A stretch of 64,000 nucleotides of DNA from Tenodera sinensis (GCA_030765045.1 CM060964.1:145733565-145797564), one strand, 5' to 3'. Positions 47,508 through 59,744 are shown, numbered from the stretch's first letter. Translations and numbers: made by a program. The notes: generated by a model from the sequence alone, not told the origin.

Positions 47508-47760
47508 CCCAACCAATCCCCTGTGAGCGGCCCACATATACGGCACCTCCAGTCATAAACGATTCTGTTGTAACTGAACCTTCACTGAGAAGACTTAGAC
47601 TATGCCACCGATGATGTCCACCGCAGGTATGGACGAAACGTCTGGACCTCAAAGCTCCAGCAGACCACGGCTTTTAAGCTCGGAAGAAATCTCTAGCCTT
47701 AATTCTAACTCCAGCCGTGAAAGCTTCCGACTACTAATGAGCAATACAATTTGTTAAAGA
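47508..47760 (+). mobile_element. Penelope 3' non-coding region
   Basis: GC-richer than its flanks, this follows the forward Penelope end. It contains the hammerhead-like motif (listed separately) and the words gacctcaaagctccagcaga and gagtt-poor pyrimidine-rich ends. The right border is not defined; the GC content drops after about 47740. Confidence 0.5.
47603..47645 (+). ncRNA. Hammerhead-ribozyme-like motif of a Penelope element
   Basis: The core CCGATGA is followed by one base, a perfect 5-bp stem (GTCCA / TGGAC) closing a 9-base loop, and then GAAACGTC. Hammerhead cores read C-U-G-A-U-G-A, stem, G-A-A-A. Here the U of the first block is C, which would weaken catalysis. The motif lies just after a Penelope coding end, where hammerheads of this element class are known to occur. 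Stem III and the cleavage triplet cannot be settled by eye. Confidence 0.45.
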
Positions 47761-49182
47761 ACTCTAAGAAAATGAATGGATAATTTCATAAGATGCCACA
47801 AATTTGCTGTCAATGAAGGCAAGCAGTTCCAATATCTCCTTTGGTGACATAGGTGAGTACATGACCTTTTAAAGTGCGTTTGAATTTGTTAGGCAGTTGC
47901 TGTATCTTGCTAAATTATGGACCCTTGTATTAAATGGTAGGTGAGAAGCAGTAGCTCATCAGCTGTGGGGGACTTTACTTCAGTTGTGGAGACAATATAT
48001 GGAAGATCCTGTATATTGGCAGTAGCATTGGATGTATTTTGTTTTTCAATATGTTTTTCATGTGTAAAAAAACTCATATTTCAATTGGTGTATTTTTAGT
48101 GGACAACCATTCTATATAGATTTTGCACTAAATTTTTTAAAATCTTAAGGTTTTGGTAGGCATGTACTATCTAACCACCAGAAGGTGTGCTGGAGGAATG
48201 TGCTACGTAAACATTTTCTACTGTCCACATCAATGTTTATGTATGCTAGTATATATACAATAGTGTTGTAAGATAAATGCGTAGCACAGTAGCTACATAC
48301 ATGCATTAGATGTGGCAGCATGAGTGATTAGCCTATGTACACACATTTCAGAGTGAACAATCAACTACATGGGAAGATTGAGTTCAGTCTCCCACTCACA
48401 TCTCAGACCCCGCTTACCTTCTTCTGTTTGTCAGACAGTACCTATTATCTTAGAAATTGTTAGTGGGTTTGTGCTCAGATTTCATAGGTCTAACATCAAA
48501 TAAACTTAATTTTTATCTAAGATAATCTAAATAGCGTTTGTGTGATTATGAACAATAATCTGATAAAACCAAGTAATTTTTTAAAGTTACAAAAAATATA
48601 TTCAGAGCAAAAGAATGCCATAAATATATCTTTACGCACCCTCATTTAAAGTATTCAAAGGATATAAAGAGAAATTGTGCACACTATTGATTTAGGTATC
48701 ATACATTTTCTTTTGAATAAGCAGTGCAAAAGTAAAGCAATTTTGAGTATCTCTAAACAAAGTTTGGTCAAAATAGTAGGTATAAGTCATTGTCCTTTCA
48801 TCTCATTTTCTCTTATGCATAGTATTAAAATTGCACCAAACTATAATAAAAATCAAGACATTTAAGCTATTTTGGTACATTCTGCATTTTTCCCGATGTT
48901 TTCCATTAAAGGGGAATGAAACACAAAATCATGTTTCTTCTTAAATTAAGGTTATGAACTTTAAAATGCAGTGGTAAGATTTTCTCCCTAAGCGATACTG
49001 TTATCGCTGTGCAAGGAAAATACTTAGGGCTAGGAAGTTCATGCATATGCATGTTTTTTCGTAGAGGTTAAAAATCTATGCCTTTACATTATGTGCACGA
49101 ATTATGGAATTTTTAGTTATTTGGACATGATTTTATGGTGCATATAACTGCATATTTTCTTGATTTTTGATAAATACATAAT
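47761..49182. other. No recognised feature
   Basis: AT-rich DNA. A short hairpin-like word, agcgatactgttatcgct, lies at about 48990. The frame 48677-48865 has no motif. Confidence 0.4.
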
Positions 49183-49413
49183 ATTTCAATATTATGGCCC
49201 CTATATTGCATATTTTAACGATTTTTATGCCTTTTTTATTATTTTTTTCCCATCTGGATAGTATTTTTCATATTAGTAGTTATGCACATGATACACCTCA
49301 CAATGATTTCAATGTTATAGCCCCTATATTGCATAATTTAATGATTTTTATGCTTCTTTATTAGTTTTTCCATTTGTGTAATATTTCTCATATTGGTAGT
49401 ATTACCCATGATA
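49183..49413. repeat. Two-copy tandem repeat, period 123 bp
   Basis: Unit 1 (49183-49305) and unit 2 (49306-49413) share atttcaatgttatagccc-type starts, cctatattgcata, gatttttatgc and catgata ends. They differ by roughly 15% and small indels. The function is unknown. Confidence 0.75.
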
Positions 49414-49419
49414 ATGCAA

Positions 49420-49592
49420 CTCGCGAGATGGCGAGAACTAATGATGAGTTATGTTGACATGCAGTAAATCCCGTTTCCATTCTTCTATGTGCGTAGAGAA
49501 TAATCAGTGCATTATGTGAGAGGTTTATATTAACAAAGATAAAGTGCAGGTCAACGTTTTGAGCAGCACGATTATAGCTTCCCACCAGTAGT
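49420..49592 (-). repeat. Interspersed repeat 'B', copy 2 (inverted)
   Basis: Reverse-complement relative of 12855-12990, sharing atcgtgctgctcaaaa, ctttatctttgttaatat versus tttatctttgctatgag, and gcactgattattct. The open frame 49388-49615 on the - strand is a by-product. Confidence 0.6.
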
Positions 49593-51115
49593 TGTGTCAT
49601 GGTCTTCAAACACAAGTGTTGTTAACTGGTTCCCACCAAATTAAATTATGCTTATAAAATGTTAGAAAGCTCTTCAAATGCCGAAAATAAAACCAACTTA
49701 GAGTGCTAGATTAATTAATTTACAGAAAGAGTTTTTGGGTGATTTAATGTCTACAGATGATTACCCTTTGGGTCATGCATAGTAGTGTGTCAATGTCGTC
49801 TGTGTCTATATCGCACAGTGTGTTGTAGGCCGCAATAAATAACTTCCGCATTATGAAGTTTTACCCTGACTGCTGTTGTGGTCACTTAATTGGCTTCTGT
49901 GACGTGCCTTCATGACGTAATTCTAAACCACTCATGATACTCCTAGATGGCGGTCCAGTTGTCTATCATTATTACTAATCACCTAACTGCCTATGAAAAC
50001 AACTTTTGCCTATAACTTGTGAAGGAGACATATCCGGACCAAGGTTCCTTATATCAGGTTATTGCATTTGTCCCTAATTTTCCCTGAAAGTTTCTAACAC
50101 CATCACGAAATCACCCGGTATATGGAGAGTGGAGCACAGTGGTTCTCTTAGTCTTTTGACTCTGAAGAAGGCCATGGAGTCTACAATGGCTGAAAACTCA
50201 ATGTTTATAAATCTGACACGGCTGATCACCCGTGAAGCCTTGATTAATAATGCTCGCTGTGAAAGCTTTAAGTCTTAAATTGATGCCATGTTAATGTAAT
50301 AGTAAACTGTAGTTTGTAAAATGTTTAACCAGAGGGCATGTTTATATACACTAAACATTGACTATATGCATGCATTTATAAAGGGAAACTTGAAAGTATG
50401 CTTTAAACTGGAAAAATATGCACCAAAATATTTTAGTAGCATAATGAGCTATACAATTTTCTTAAGTAACTTCAGTGATTTTTAAAAAGTAATAAATCTG
50501 TTGAGTTTTAATCTTTCATTAGTTATTTAAAATAGCGTTTATGATCTTACATTATTTATAGTCAGTACTCGAGCATAAAAAATTACTGCATCTTTTAATG
50601 ATCATTTTGTCACTTCTTTGATCACAATAAGCAGCCAAAATCTTCCTAGATTTTGGAGAGGAAACTTTTTCTTGTCACTTGAAATTATTTTGCAGGAACA
50701 AAATGTCCTTTACATTTCACAGACTGTTGTCACAGGGCTATGCTGGAAACCGGCTGTATCACTTGCAGAATATGAATTAAGCTACTTTTCAGATTGGCCT
50801 TGTAACACATTAACATCCTGAATAAACGTTAGGTCCAGATTTCTGGCTTATATTAATTTTTTTCCATTTTGCGATATAGGCTCTTTCTGGTTTCTCCAGA
50901 CACATCTTTGGCAACAGGGGTTCCATACCCCTGCATGGCAGAAGATAGTGATCATCATTCCTCCAGGTGTGTGATTGTGGCTGGTAGTTTGCTAAAATAG
51001 CTTCTAATCCGTTCTCCGCTGAGACATTTTTAAAATTTAAAATGCTTTCTATTCATACAATAACATGCAAAAGGAATATAAATATCATGAAACACTCACC
51101 TAGGAGGCTGTAGAT
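49593..51115. other. No recognised feature
   Basis: AT-rich DNA up to the terminus of the hAT nest. The frame 50618-50821 contains nothing known. A G/C-rich patch around 50900-50960 has no readable motif. Confidence 0.4.
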
Positions 51116-52203
51116 CAGGCATCCCCAAGTTGAATGAAGGACGCGCGGGGCTGAACATTACACTCACTGCGGGCCGCACAACCACACAGTCCAGCAGTGC
51201 AGTGGTGGTGTAATGTTACTTATAGTACTGTGGTGTCCTGTGTACGATGGCTGCTACATCCGTGTTGGGAAGACGATCGCCCACACTTGTGATGTTTAGA
51301 GCAGAATAGGAAGAAAACTTTCTGTTTATGGAAGAAAATGATGCAGCAAAATGTTTAGTGTGATGCAAAATTCTAAACAAAATAACTATAATTTGCAACG
51401 GCATTACTCGCTATGTCATGTAGACGATTATGATAAATACAAAGACATTGAAAGCACATGTGTTGTTGCAAATCTGAAATGTAAAATGAACAAGGAAGGT
51501 GCAAATACTCGGCTAGTGTTGTTAGAGTGAGTTACAAAATAGTGTCACGTATTACCAGGAACATGAGATCCTTCAGTGAAGGTGAGATGGTAAAACAATA
51601 TTTAACTGATGCAGCTGAAGAGTTGAGTCCAGAGTATTTACACGATTATCAATCAGTCAGTTTATCCGCCTTCACGATAACACGTTGTGTGGAGGACCTT
51701 GCAGATGATGTTCGGAGTCAGTTGTCTGACATAGCTACAACATTCGTTGCGTTTTCTCTTGCAACAGATAAGAGCAATGATACAACAGACACTGCACAAC
51801 TTGTCATCTACATCAGAGGCGTGAATAAAGATCTTGAAATAAGGGAAGAATCGTTGGATTTTGTGCCGATGAAGCATACTACTACTGGAGCCAATATCTT
51901 CAGTTGCATCGAGGGAACAATGGAACAGTTTGAACTTCCATAACTGGCATAAAATGGTGTCATTAACTACTGACGAGCACTGGCTATGTGTGGAAAGAAG
52001 CAGGGTGCTGTGGCATTGGTACAACAAAGAAGGAAATTATTAAACATACAAATGGAACTTATACCGGTGCATTGCATTTTACACCAGGAACATTTATGTG
52101 CTAAAATCATACGTCGGAGCAATGTAATGGATGTTGTTGTGTGAACAATTAATTTCATCAGATCTAAAGGGCTTAATCACAGAGAGTTCCGGGCACTACT
52201 TGT

Positions 52204-53413
52204 CAGGGTTGCCAACCCGTACGATAATTATGGGGGCATACGATAATTTTAATGTTTGTACTCATGGTAACCAACCTGTACGATAATAAGGGGTGTACGA
52301 TAATTTGAATGTTGATAGTTCGATACCGGCGAAATATTATTTTCACTGGTTTGTCACACCAGCAAAATAAAATTAATTACAAATAGCGACATCACTTTTA
52401 CCCTCATGGCCTGTCTCCACCCCTCTAAGACAACGATTCCATATCCTACTAATCCTCCTACCCTTTATCCTCTTATCGCCAGTGTGCCTAGATCTGGTAA
52501 TATCAATCACTGTTCAGAAATTTGATGATCAATGGAGAAAACTAGGAATAAGTGATATTCAGTGTAAAATAAAGAACTTGCCTGAACCTGACAGCTTCTG
52601 GAATGCTGTTAAACACATGTACATGAACGTCGGCAGACTTTTTTCCAGGGGGGTGGGGGGCAAATGTTGGAATTTTGCAGTCAGATAATATTAATTCATT
52701 ATTTTGTTGTCAAAAGTTATAGTATTTGTTGTGGATAACCGTATTAATTTGCGCTAAATAAAAATTGTTCTTTACATAAAAATTAAAATAATAGTTCAAT
52801 AGTCAGGTGGTAAGTTCATTAATTTCCAATGGGGGGGGGGGGGCCAAGGCCCCTCCTGCCCCGCCCCCCTTGCGATGCCCATGAGCATGTGTTACCTAGG
52901 TGGAAATACTGATTTCACAGTACCGGCAGTTTACATTGTCAGTGATTTCGTTGCCCCACAGAAATGCTTCTTATGAAATACTTTTTCCTAAAATAGGCTT
53001 AATAAAAGCCAAAATTAGAAACAGATTGGCTAGATACAGTAAATGGACTTATTCTGTCATCTCAGCTTAAGAAAAAATGTGATGCCTCTGGATGCGTCCG
53101 AAAATCTGCAAGTTACCGAGAAGGTATTAAAGGTTATCTCAGCAACAAATTTGTATATTGCTGCAACAGTTGAGGAAGATGAAGTTTTAGATGAATAGTG
53201 CGAGAAACATAAGTGCTAAAGTTGTAATACTGGTTGAGGCCATCAGTCTTGGAAGTGGATACCATAAACATCAATACAATTACATTTTCAAAAGCGTTGT
53301 GCTGATATTTTCATTGTTGTAGCATTTGGTTTATGATGTACGGTAATTTTGAATCCAAATCTATAATTTTCAGTGGCCGGTACGATAATTTTACTTTTAA
53401 AAGTTGGCAACTG
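52204..53413 (+). mobile_element. Inner hAT element (relative of 40709-41609)
   Basis: The left end is CAGGGTTGCCAAC at 52204, and the right end is gttggcaac-tg at 53403-53413 with two bases lost. Flanking 8-mers ctacttgt (52196-52203) and ctacctat (53414-53421) match at 6 of 8. Several gtacgataatt words lie inside the left end (52219, 52239, 52282, 52297) and near the right end, probably transposase-binding repeats. Coding remnants read FDDQWRKLGISDIQCKIKNL and FWNAVKHMYM (52510-52625), then GLIKAKIRNRLARYSKW (53000-53050), the same transposase C-terminus as at 41 kb. A poly(G) run (52832-52842) is inside. The 1210-bp copy retains about 300 bp more than the 41-kb copy. Confidence 0.88.
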
Positions 53414-53734
53414 CTACCTATTGATATTGACACTGAGTATGGGGATTTACTTTACCACACAGAGATAAGGTGGTTAAGTTGAGGAAACGAAACGTTCTGC
53501 AATGTTTTTTTCGCTCTCAGGAATGAAATTGCTTTTTTTATGGATGTGCATGGTAAACCTGTTCTAGAACTCCAAGATCAGATGTGGGTAAATAATTTGG
53601 CTTTTCTTGTAGATTTAACCCGTTATCTTAATGAATTGAATACCACACTTCAGGGTTGAGAGCGTGTTACCACTGACTTGTTTTGTACCATAGAGGCATT
53701 TAACCCTTCCCGAGCGGACGTGTTTTATGGCTAT

Positions 53735-54612
53735 GAGCTGAAGGCAATTTTGCTAAAGTATGAAACTCTATTAAATACAGTTAAAACTATATAAAAATGC
53801 TCAAATGTACTAAAACACATAGCATACCTTGTTTTTTTGTTGAATTGAATCATAATGGTCCTCCAGGAGTGAAGGTTTGTTAATCCGCGTAAAAATGTTA
53901 CAAAAGTGGCATAAGTAGCACTTCTCCATTTTCTACAGCATAGCTCGTACATATAGGTATTCACAAATAAACCAACATTGCTTCAGGAACTAAATAGTGT
54001 CACATGATATGTAATACTTACATTCTTAATAATAACGGTAATGATGATAAATTATAAAAGTTTTGATAGAAATGTGCAGTTACACCCACCTAGGGCAGGG
54101 TATCTAAAATGTGTATATGATTTTTATAGCGACTTGTTTATCTCAATACTATTGAGATACTATCTCAGTGCTTTTATATCGGCAATTTCTGGGGGATTCC
54201 AAGAACCAATCCTGACTTTTTTCGTTGGCGGTGTCGCCTGTTGTTTTTGTGTTTCCCTGAATACATGTCTCCTCAGTAATTATTTCCATAATTTCGTCAT
54301 CAAAAAATAGGCCGAAAAATTCTGCTGGAAGCGTATTCTCATAAAAATGAGAAGGAAGTATTTGTCCCTGCTGGATATTGTGCACTGGGATACTAGATGT
54401 AGGGTCAGGGTCAAAATTACTCATCTCTTCCAGCTAGGAGTACAGCTGTCTGCAGCGTCACTTGTCACTCTCGCTCTCACTTGCACTTACACACGAATTC
54501 TCACATATGTCACTCATCATCATCACTGAGCACAAAATCCGATATCCCACTATCACTTTTGTTCAACAATTCTGCAATTTCTTGCTCTGTCAACCATTTC
54601 TTTCCCGCCATT
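53735..54612 (-). pseudogene. piggyBac transposase remnant (N-terminus joined to C-terminus by deletion)
   Basis: The start ATG is at 54612, followed by AGKKWLTEQEIAELLNKSDS, GISDFVLSDDDE and a stop. Further frames give MSNFDPDPTSS (54424), FGLFFDDEIMEIITEETCI (about 54270), a standard end of the piggyBac N-terminal region. Past 54149 only a short piece remains (NKKTRYAMCFSTFEH near 53815), resembling the KTRY-C--C start of the C-terminal Cys-rich domain. The whole catalytic DDD domain is gone, so this copy could move only in trans. Confidence 0.65.
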
Positions 54613-55053
54613 GTCAAAAAACAAAAACAAAACAAAAAAACTCTTGCTTACTGGATGCAATTACCGCACTGTTTATTCCTACACTACTGAGAGTCCAGGA
54701 ATGAGTACGGGTCGCTTGGGTTAACCCAGGCGGATGGTAAGGTGGCCACGGTACCTGTCCGTTTAATTACGGATTTACCCGTGAGGTGGTATAGGTTGTC
54801 AAGGTTTTACAAGCTTTGGTATTTTTGTATGTCTGATGGTGCAGGTTGGGTTCCTATATTGTCACTGGCGGCGGGATCTGTCAGATCTTGGATGTCTAGC
54901 CGTCCAAGCGACCATTGCCCTACTGGTCGGTCGGCCGCTTGTGGAACCGTCGAGCAATGCAGTGCTAGTGACAGGAAACCGAGAGGAACAGGTGACAGGT
55001 CTGGTGGTGCCAAGTGTAGTTACATTTGGCGGTTGGTGAAGGGATAGCGGTAC

Positions 55054-57691
55054 TTACCAGCCAAGGGCGTCCTTGGGTAAGCGGTAGCTCTGTCTCCTTC
55101 TAGGGAGGCGATGGTCATACTGCCCCAGGGTGTTGACCAACTGGTTTGGGTGAGGTGTGAGTTTGGCATACATTGTGCGAGTCCTGTCCCGCACGACGTC
55201 CACAATGTATGGGATGCCGGAATGAGTGTGAAGGATGTGTGATGGAAACCTACGATCGGTATCGTAGATCATCCTAAGCGCCCTGTTCTGCATGGTCTGC
55301 AGCCTGCGGATGGTGGAACGACCCACCATACCACAGACCTCGCACCCGTACAGAATCAGGGGCTTGTACGCACGGTACAAGCGTAGTTTCAAGTGTGTAG
55401 GCATGGTTGAGTGGAGTATGTTATATAGCTGTCTCAGGGCGCCATGTCCCAGACCGACCTTTGCTCTGACATGTGGAGTGAAGGTTAGACCACGGTCAAG
55501 TAGTACCCCAGGTATTTGGCAGAGTTAACCCATGGGATTCTTCTCCGCTGCATTGCCAGGGATACACCCGGCCGCCAGTTTCGAACTTTGCCCAATAGTA
55601 GAGCCTGGCTCTTCTGCGGGCTAATGACCATTCTCCACTGTTCACTCCACCTGCCAATAGCATCGAGCTGTCGCTGTAGTGGAGGGAAGCAGTACCGAAC
55701 ATTTTTGTTCTGTGCCAGTATGAGGACGTCGTCTGCATACTGACACGTAGCAGTATGTGGTTCCACGGGTAGGTCAGACATGTAGGCAGCAAAGCGCTAC
55801 GGCGATAGCATGCTACCTTCTGGAACTCCAGCCGCATGGGTCTGACCGAGGACAACTTCCCCTCCACCCGCACCCGAAAAGAGCGATCCCGTAGGAAACT
55901 ACCAATCAGGGTGAGGTAGGGGGGAGGGATTTCTGCCTCTCTGAGTTTATACAGTAACCCCTGGTGCCATGTGGTTGCAAAGGCTTTTTGTACATCTAAA
56001 AGCACTGCGACTGTTTTGAAGTTTTCCTGGAAACCCAGGGCAACCTTCTCAATTAGCCGCAGTAGCTGTAGTGTAGTGGAATGTCCATGACGAAAACCGA
56101 ACTGATGATCCCGGATGAGTTGCCTTTCCTCGAAGAGAGGAGTGAGGCGGGATAGGAATAATCGTTCAAAAATTTTTGAAACGATGGGTAACAGGCTTAT
56201 GGAACGGTAATTTGAAGGGAAACCCGGGTTCTTGCCGGACTTCAAAATGCAGTCTACCCTCGCCTCCTTCCAACAAGTTGGAAAGTGACGAAGCCGCAGA
56301 CATGCATTATAAATCCTCGTCAGGTGGACCACGGCCTTTCGGGGAAGGTGCTGGAGCATGGGCGCCGTGACGCCATCATGCCCAGGGGATTTACCAGGCT
56401 TTAACCTTCTGATTTCAGAAGCCACCTGTCTTGGGTGGATTTGGATCTCTGCGCGTGGCGGCGGAGGTGCCTCGTAGAGGTAATCCACCGTCGCCTCCAC
56501 GAGTTCAGTAAAGTCTTCGTCCTGGACATCTTCCCGGGGTTCGAATTGGGACTCAAGATGGTCTGCGAAAGCCAGAGTCTCCCGCGAGTTCCATGTAGAG
56601 GATGCTGATGTGTGTTTTTGTCCTTTCTAAGGGACCCGATTATTCGCCATGGTTGCTTCTCAGTGAGATCTACATTTGCCATCGTGTTTTCCCAGGCTGT
56701 CTTGCGGTGTAAACGCAACAGGCGTCGTGCCAGGGACTTGAACCGTTGGTAGACTGCCTGTATCCTGGGATGGCGGAAACGCTGCCAGAGCCTTCGGACA
56801 GTTGCTTTGGCTTTGATCAACTGTCTGAGTTCGATGGGGATGGTTCGAGGGTTGGGTATATCGGATGGAATGCGGTGCGTGTGGGCACGTACCACATCCC
56901 GGATATGTTGGGAGAATGCCGTGGCTGCCGCCTCCAGTGCATCGATATAATCGACACGCGGACGCGGGTCCACAGACTGGTTTAGTTGAAGAATGGCTGC
57001 ATCCCAGTCGACCTTGTATGTCCAGTCTGGAGTGACCAGAGTTGGCAGGTCAATGTTGGAATCCACCAAGACAGGGTCATGGTCGGAGTCCAGTTCATTG
57101 ACAGCTGAGAGGTCTAGATGGAAAGGAATGTTCTTGGTGAGCATGATGTCGAGCACATCTGGCCTCCCTCAGGCCGGATGGAACGTAGGTCCTCTCGGTC
57201 CATGTACAAGAACGCTTGGGTTACCGCTGATCAGGCGGTAGAGCCCTCGCCCCTTGACATTGCTAACGCGGCTATGCCAATGTGCATGCTTCGCGTTGAG
57301 GTCGCCTGCGATATATACCGCAGGATGCCGGTTCAGAAGGGTATTGATGTCAGCTTCATAGAAGCGGTTATCAGTGTCCACCCCGCCAATGGCAAGCCTA
57401 ATGGCACAGGCCTCCACGTGTTGTAGTGGTGGGAGAGGAAAGGATGTATGAGTGATGTGACTCTTGATGAAAATGGCTACCGCCCCCCGGTCGGCCGACC
57501 CGATCAGACCGATGGGTGACGTAACTTGGCAGCGAGAAGTTGGTTGCAGCATCCAAGTGGGTTTCGCAGACCATTAGAATGTCAATTCCATATGACTGCA
57601 GAAACTCAGTGAGGCTTGGGTGATGGCCCCTTATGCCGTTTGCGTTCCAGAACGCAGCCCTGAATGGTCTCCGGACAAGTCTGGAGGCCAT
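55054..57691 (-). pseudogene. LINE ORF2: apurinic-type endonuclease and reverse transcriptase, frameshifted
   Basis: Starting MASRLVRRPFRAAFWNANGI at 57691, the endonuclease shows N of FWNANGIRGH, E of VCETHLD, D and N of YIAGDLNAKHAHW (57330) and H of SDHDPVLV (57090). RT blocks follow: KPGKSPGHDGVTAPML, NYRSISLLPIVSKIFERLFL, DHQFGFRHGHSTTLQLLRLI, VAVLLDVQKAFATTWHQGLL (first Asp; second position of the FDxVWH motif changed) and CQYADDVLILAQN (55740). The C-terminal tail has SILYGCEVCG-type sequence with a Cys pair and ends QSYRLPKDALGW at 55054. Length is about 880 codons, normal for jockey ORF2. No RNase H is seen, and at least five frame changes are needed. This endonuclease-RT protein would nick the target and reverse transcribe element RNA. 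Confidence 0.85.
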
Positions 57692-59311
57692 TACTTGGCT
57701 GAGTTAGGGAACAGCTGGGCCAAGGTTTGGACCAGTAGGGCATGCTTCTGCATGGGTCTCAGGTTAGGGCTTTCGTACTGCAGCTTGAATTTCCGAAGTG
57801 CAGGCAAGATTCTGTTTATGATGTTATTAAACCACAGGGTTATGTCCTGAAATTCCTCCAGGTCCGCCTACGAGAGCGTTCCCCCTAATCCCGGGGTGGT
57901 CATGGGTACAGCGGGTACCACAGGTACTACCTGTGGACCGGCTGTAACAGAAGTATCCCTTGGTGCCAGAGCTGCCTCAGTGGACTGCTCTGCCGGCGCC
58001 TTGGGTGGCTGTTGAGGAGCTGTTTTCACTCTCTCCGCGGCTTGACGCTTGCTCTTGTTTTTCCTTCGCCGCTTAGGTTTAGGAGGATCATTTGCCCCAA
58101 CAGACTCCTCTGTATGGCCTGGAGGTGGTGCCGCAACTTCAGTCGTGGCAGCGGCAGGTACTACTGCCTGGGCCTTGGCCTGGGCCAGTGTCTTTTCTGC
58201 CCTATTAAGGGCGTGTGAGAAGGAGACGCCGGGGCGGACCTCTGCCGCTTCCGAGCGTCCCTTGCGACGGCTGTCTATGATTTTTAGGCGCGTCGCGCAT
58301 CCTTTATAGACACTGCAGTGCGCGCCTTTGCAGTTGACACATTCCCTGTTCGTATCCGGCTTAGGACAGTCCTGCACTCTGTGGATTCCACCACACCGCA
58401 GACATGCAAGCGGACGCTCACATGGCATGCTAGAATGATGAAATCCCAGGCAATTGCGACACTGCGCGGGACCCTCCTTGCCGTAAAAGCGTTCAACCTT
58501 TACGGCAGTGTTGATCAAGTGGCGCACTGTGTCGATTGGCTGGACTTGTTGGTCGCGCACTTTGTCCACCACGACCAGGAACAGCGGCATGGGCACCTTT
58601 TCAGACCCGCTGTCGGAGACAATAGTCTTCTTCAACTGGGCCACTGATGCTGTGATGTGATATTCTTCGAGGAGTGCCAGCCTGACATCCTCGGTAGAGC
58701 AGTCAGAGGCAATCCCTCTGATTATTCACCTTACCACGTGAGGACGTGTGGGCGAATAACTGTAAAACGGGATACTTAATTCCCTTAGTACAGCCTTGGC
58801 TGCTTCAAAATCCTCAAGTGAGGAGATCTTGATCTTCACTTTTCGTGGCTTCCTGATTGCCTCAAAGCGCCCTTTCAGGCGCGAGGCTAGGAGCCGCATA
58901 GTCCTTGGATGCTCCTTAAAAGCATCCGCTGCTATTGGCGGTATTTTCTCCTCCCCCCCCCCCCCTTGGTTGGGGGTTAGGTTGTACCCTGTGGTTGCTG
59001 CTGAGAGCCCGTGGAGTTTCGCCTGTTCCGGCGTCCCTTCACCACAGTGAAGCCCTCGGTGTCAGTGTCCATGTCCTCTGAGTCAGAGGAGGAAAAAGGG
59101 TGATAGGAAACCAGTGGTGGTGACTCCCTATCAATGACCTGACGCGGGACAGAGCACTTGCGCTTTTTACGCGCAGGTGGTACCGCCTCGGGAACAGGGG
59201 TAGATGATTATGTACTTGGTCCTGCACCAATGCCAGTCGGCACAGTTGCCCTCCGGCTGCTTGTAGAGGACCGGACCCCCTCCACAGAGGAGGAGGCGCC
59301 TAGGCAGCCAT
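57691..59311 (-). pseudogene. LINE ORF1 (Gag-like with CCHC knuckles), frameshifted
   Basis: The N-terminal part is Ser/Pro-rich and then acidic (SSSDSEDMDTDTEGFTVVKG, near 59050). After a poly(C) tract at 58951-58962 (a likely frameshift site) comes an RNA-binding-type segment (KVKIKISSLEDFEAAKAVLR) and EEYHITASVAQLKKTIVSDS. The zinc knuckles follow: CRNCLGFHHSSMPC, CLRCGGIHRVQDC and CVNCKGAHCSVYKGC (58480-58300). The C-terminus is Ala/Pro/Lys-rich. A TAG at 57868-57870 interrupts the frame, but the same frame then stays open (ADLEEFQDITLWFNN) to a TAA at 57691-57693. That TAA overlaps the ORF2 start as TAATG. ORF1 proteins of jockey-type LINEs bind element RNA. Confidence 0.75.
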
Positions 59312-59744
59312 TACGGCTTGAGGTATTGGATCAGAGGTCCTTACCTTTGGCTGCAGCCTTGCAAACCCGTTGTCTCGTGGTCCGTCAGTCAGTTTGTCTC
59401 TGTCGGGAAACAAGATGATGGGAGAGGAGTATAGTTACCTGGCTCACTGTATGCACCAGCACGCACCCCTCCGAGAGCAGCATCGATGTTGAAGAAGAAG
59501 CGGTATCGAGGATTGATGCGACACGCTGCGGCTTGCTGTCAAACCTCTTGCAGCGTGTACGCGGAACTGTGCTGTCGCCTGGCTAGGTAGTTCCTATTTG
59601 CTCCACCACGGTCGCTGCAGTCGCTCTCCTGTTGCCCCCTGGCGAGAAGTACTGGAACTCGTTCCTCGTTCCTCTCCAAGTAGCATGGACACGATGTGCA
59701 CTCGACGCAAGTCGCTGAGCGAATGAGGAATGTGTACACTACTG

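Larger units (their letters stand above)
54693..59734 (-). mobile_element. Full-length jockey-like LINE with 13-bp target duplication
   Basis: The 13-mer tacactactgaga lies at 54680-54692 and again at 59735-59747, bracketing 5042 bp. The element runs 5' to 3' on the - strand: 5' UTR (59734 to about 59312), ORF1 (59311-57691), ORF2 (57691-55054), 3' UTR (55053-54693). It sits inside the piggyBac's own 5' region. No poly(A) tract is visible at the 3' end next to the duplication, which is unusual for this clade. GC content is far above that of the neighbouring DNA. Several frameshifts disrupt both ORFs. Confidence 0.9.

Noticed and set aside
51527..51943. Domesticated GTF2IRD2-type host gene
   Set aside because: The frame belongs to a hAT element with terminal inverted repeats and is broken by stops and three nested insertions.
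54742..59418. Many + strand frames in the GC-rich region (for example 55292-55528, 57118-57426, 58318-58647)
   Set aside because: They are antisense shadows of LINE ORF1 and ORF2, which carry the recognisable domains on the - strand.
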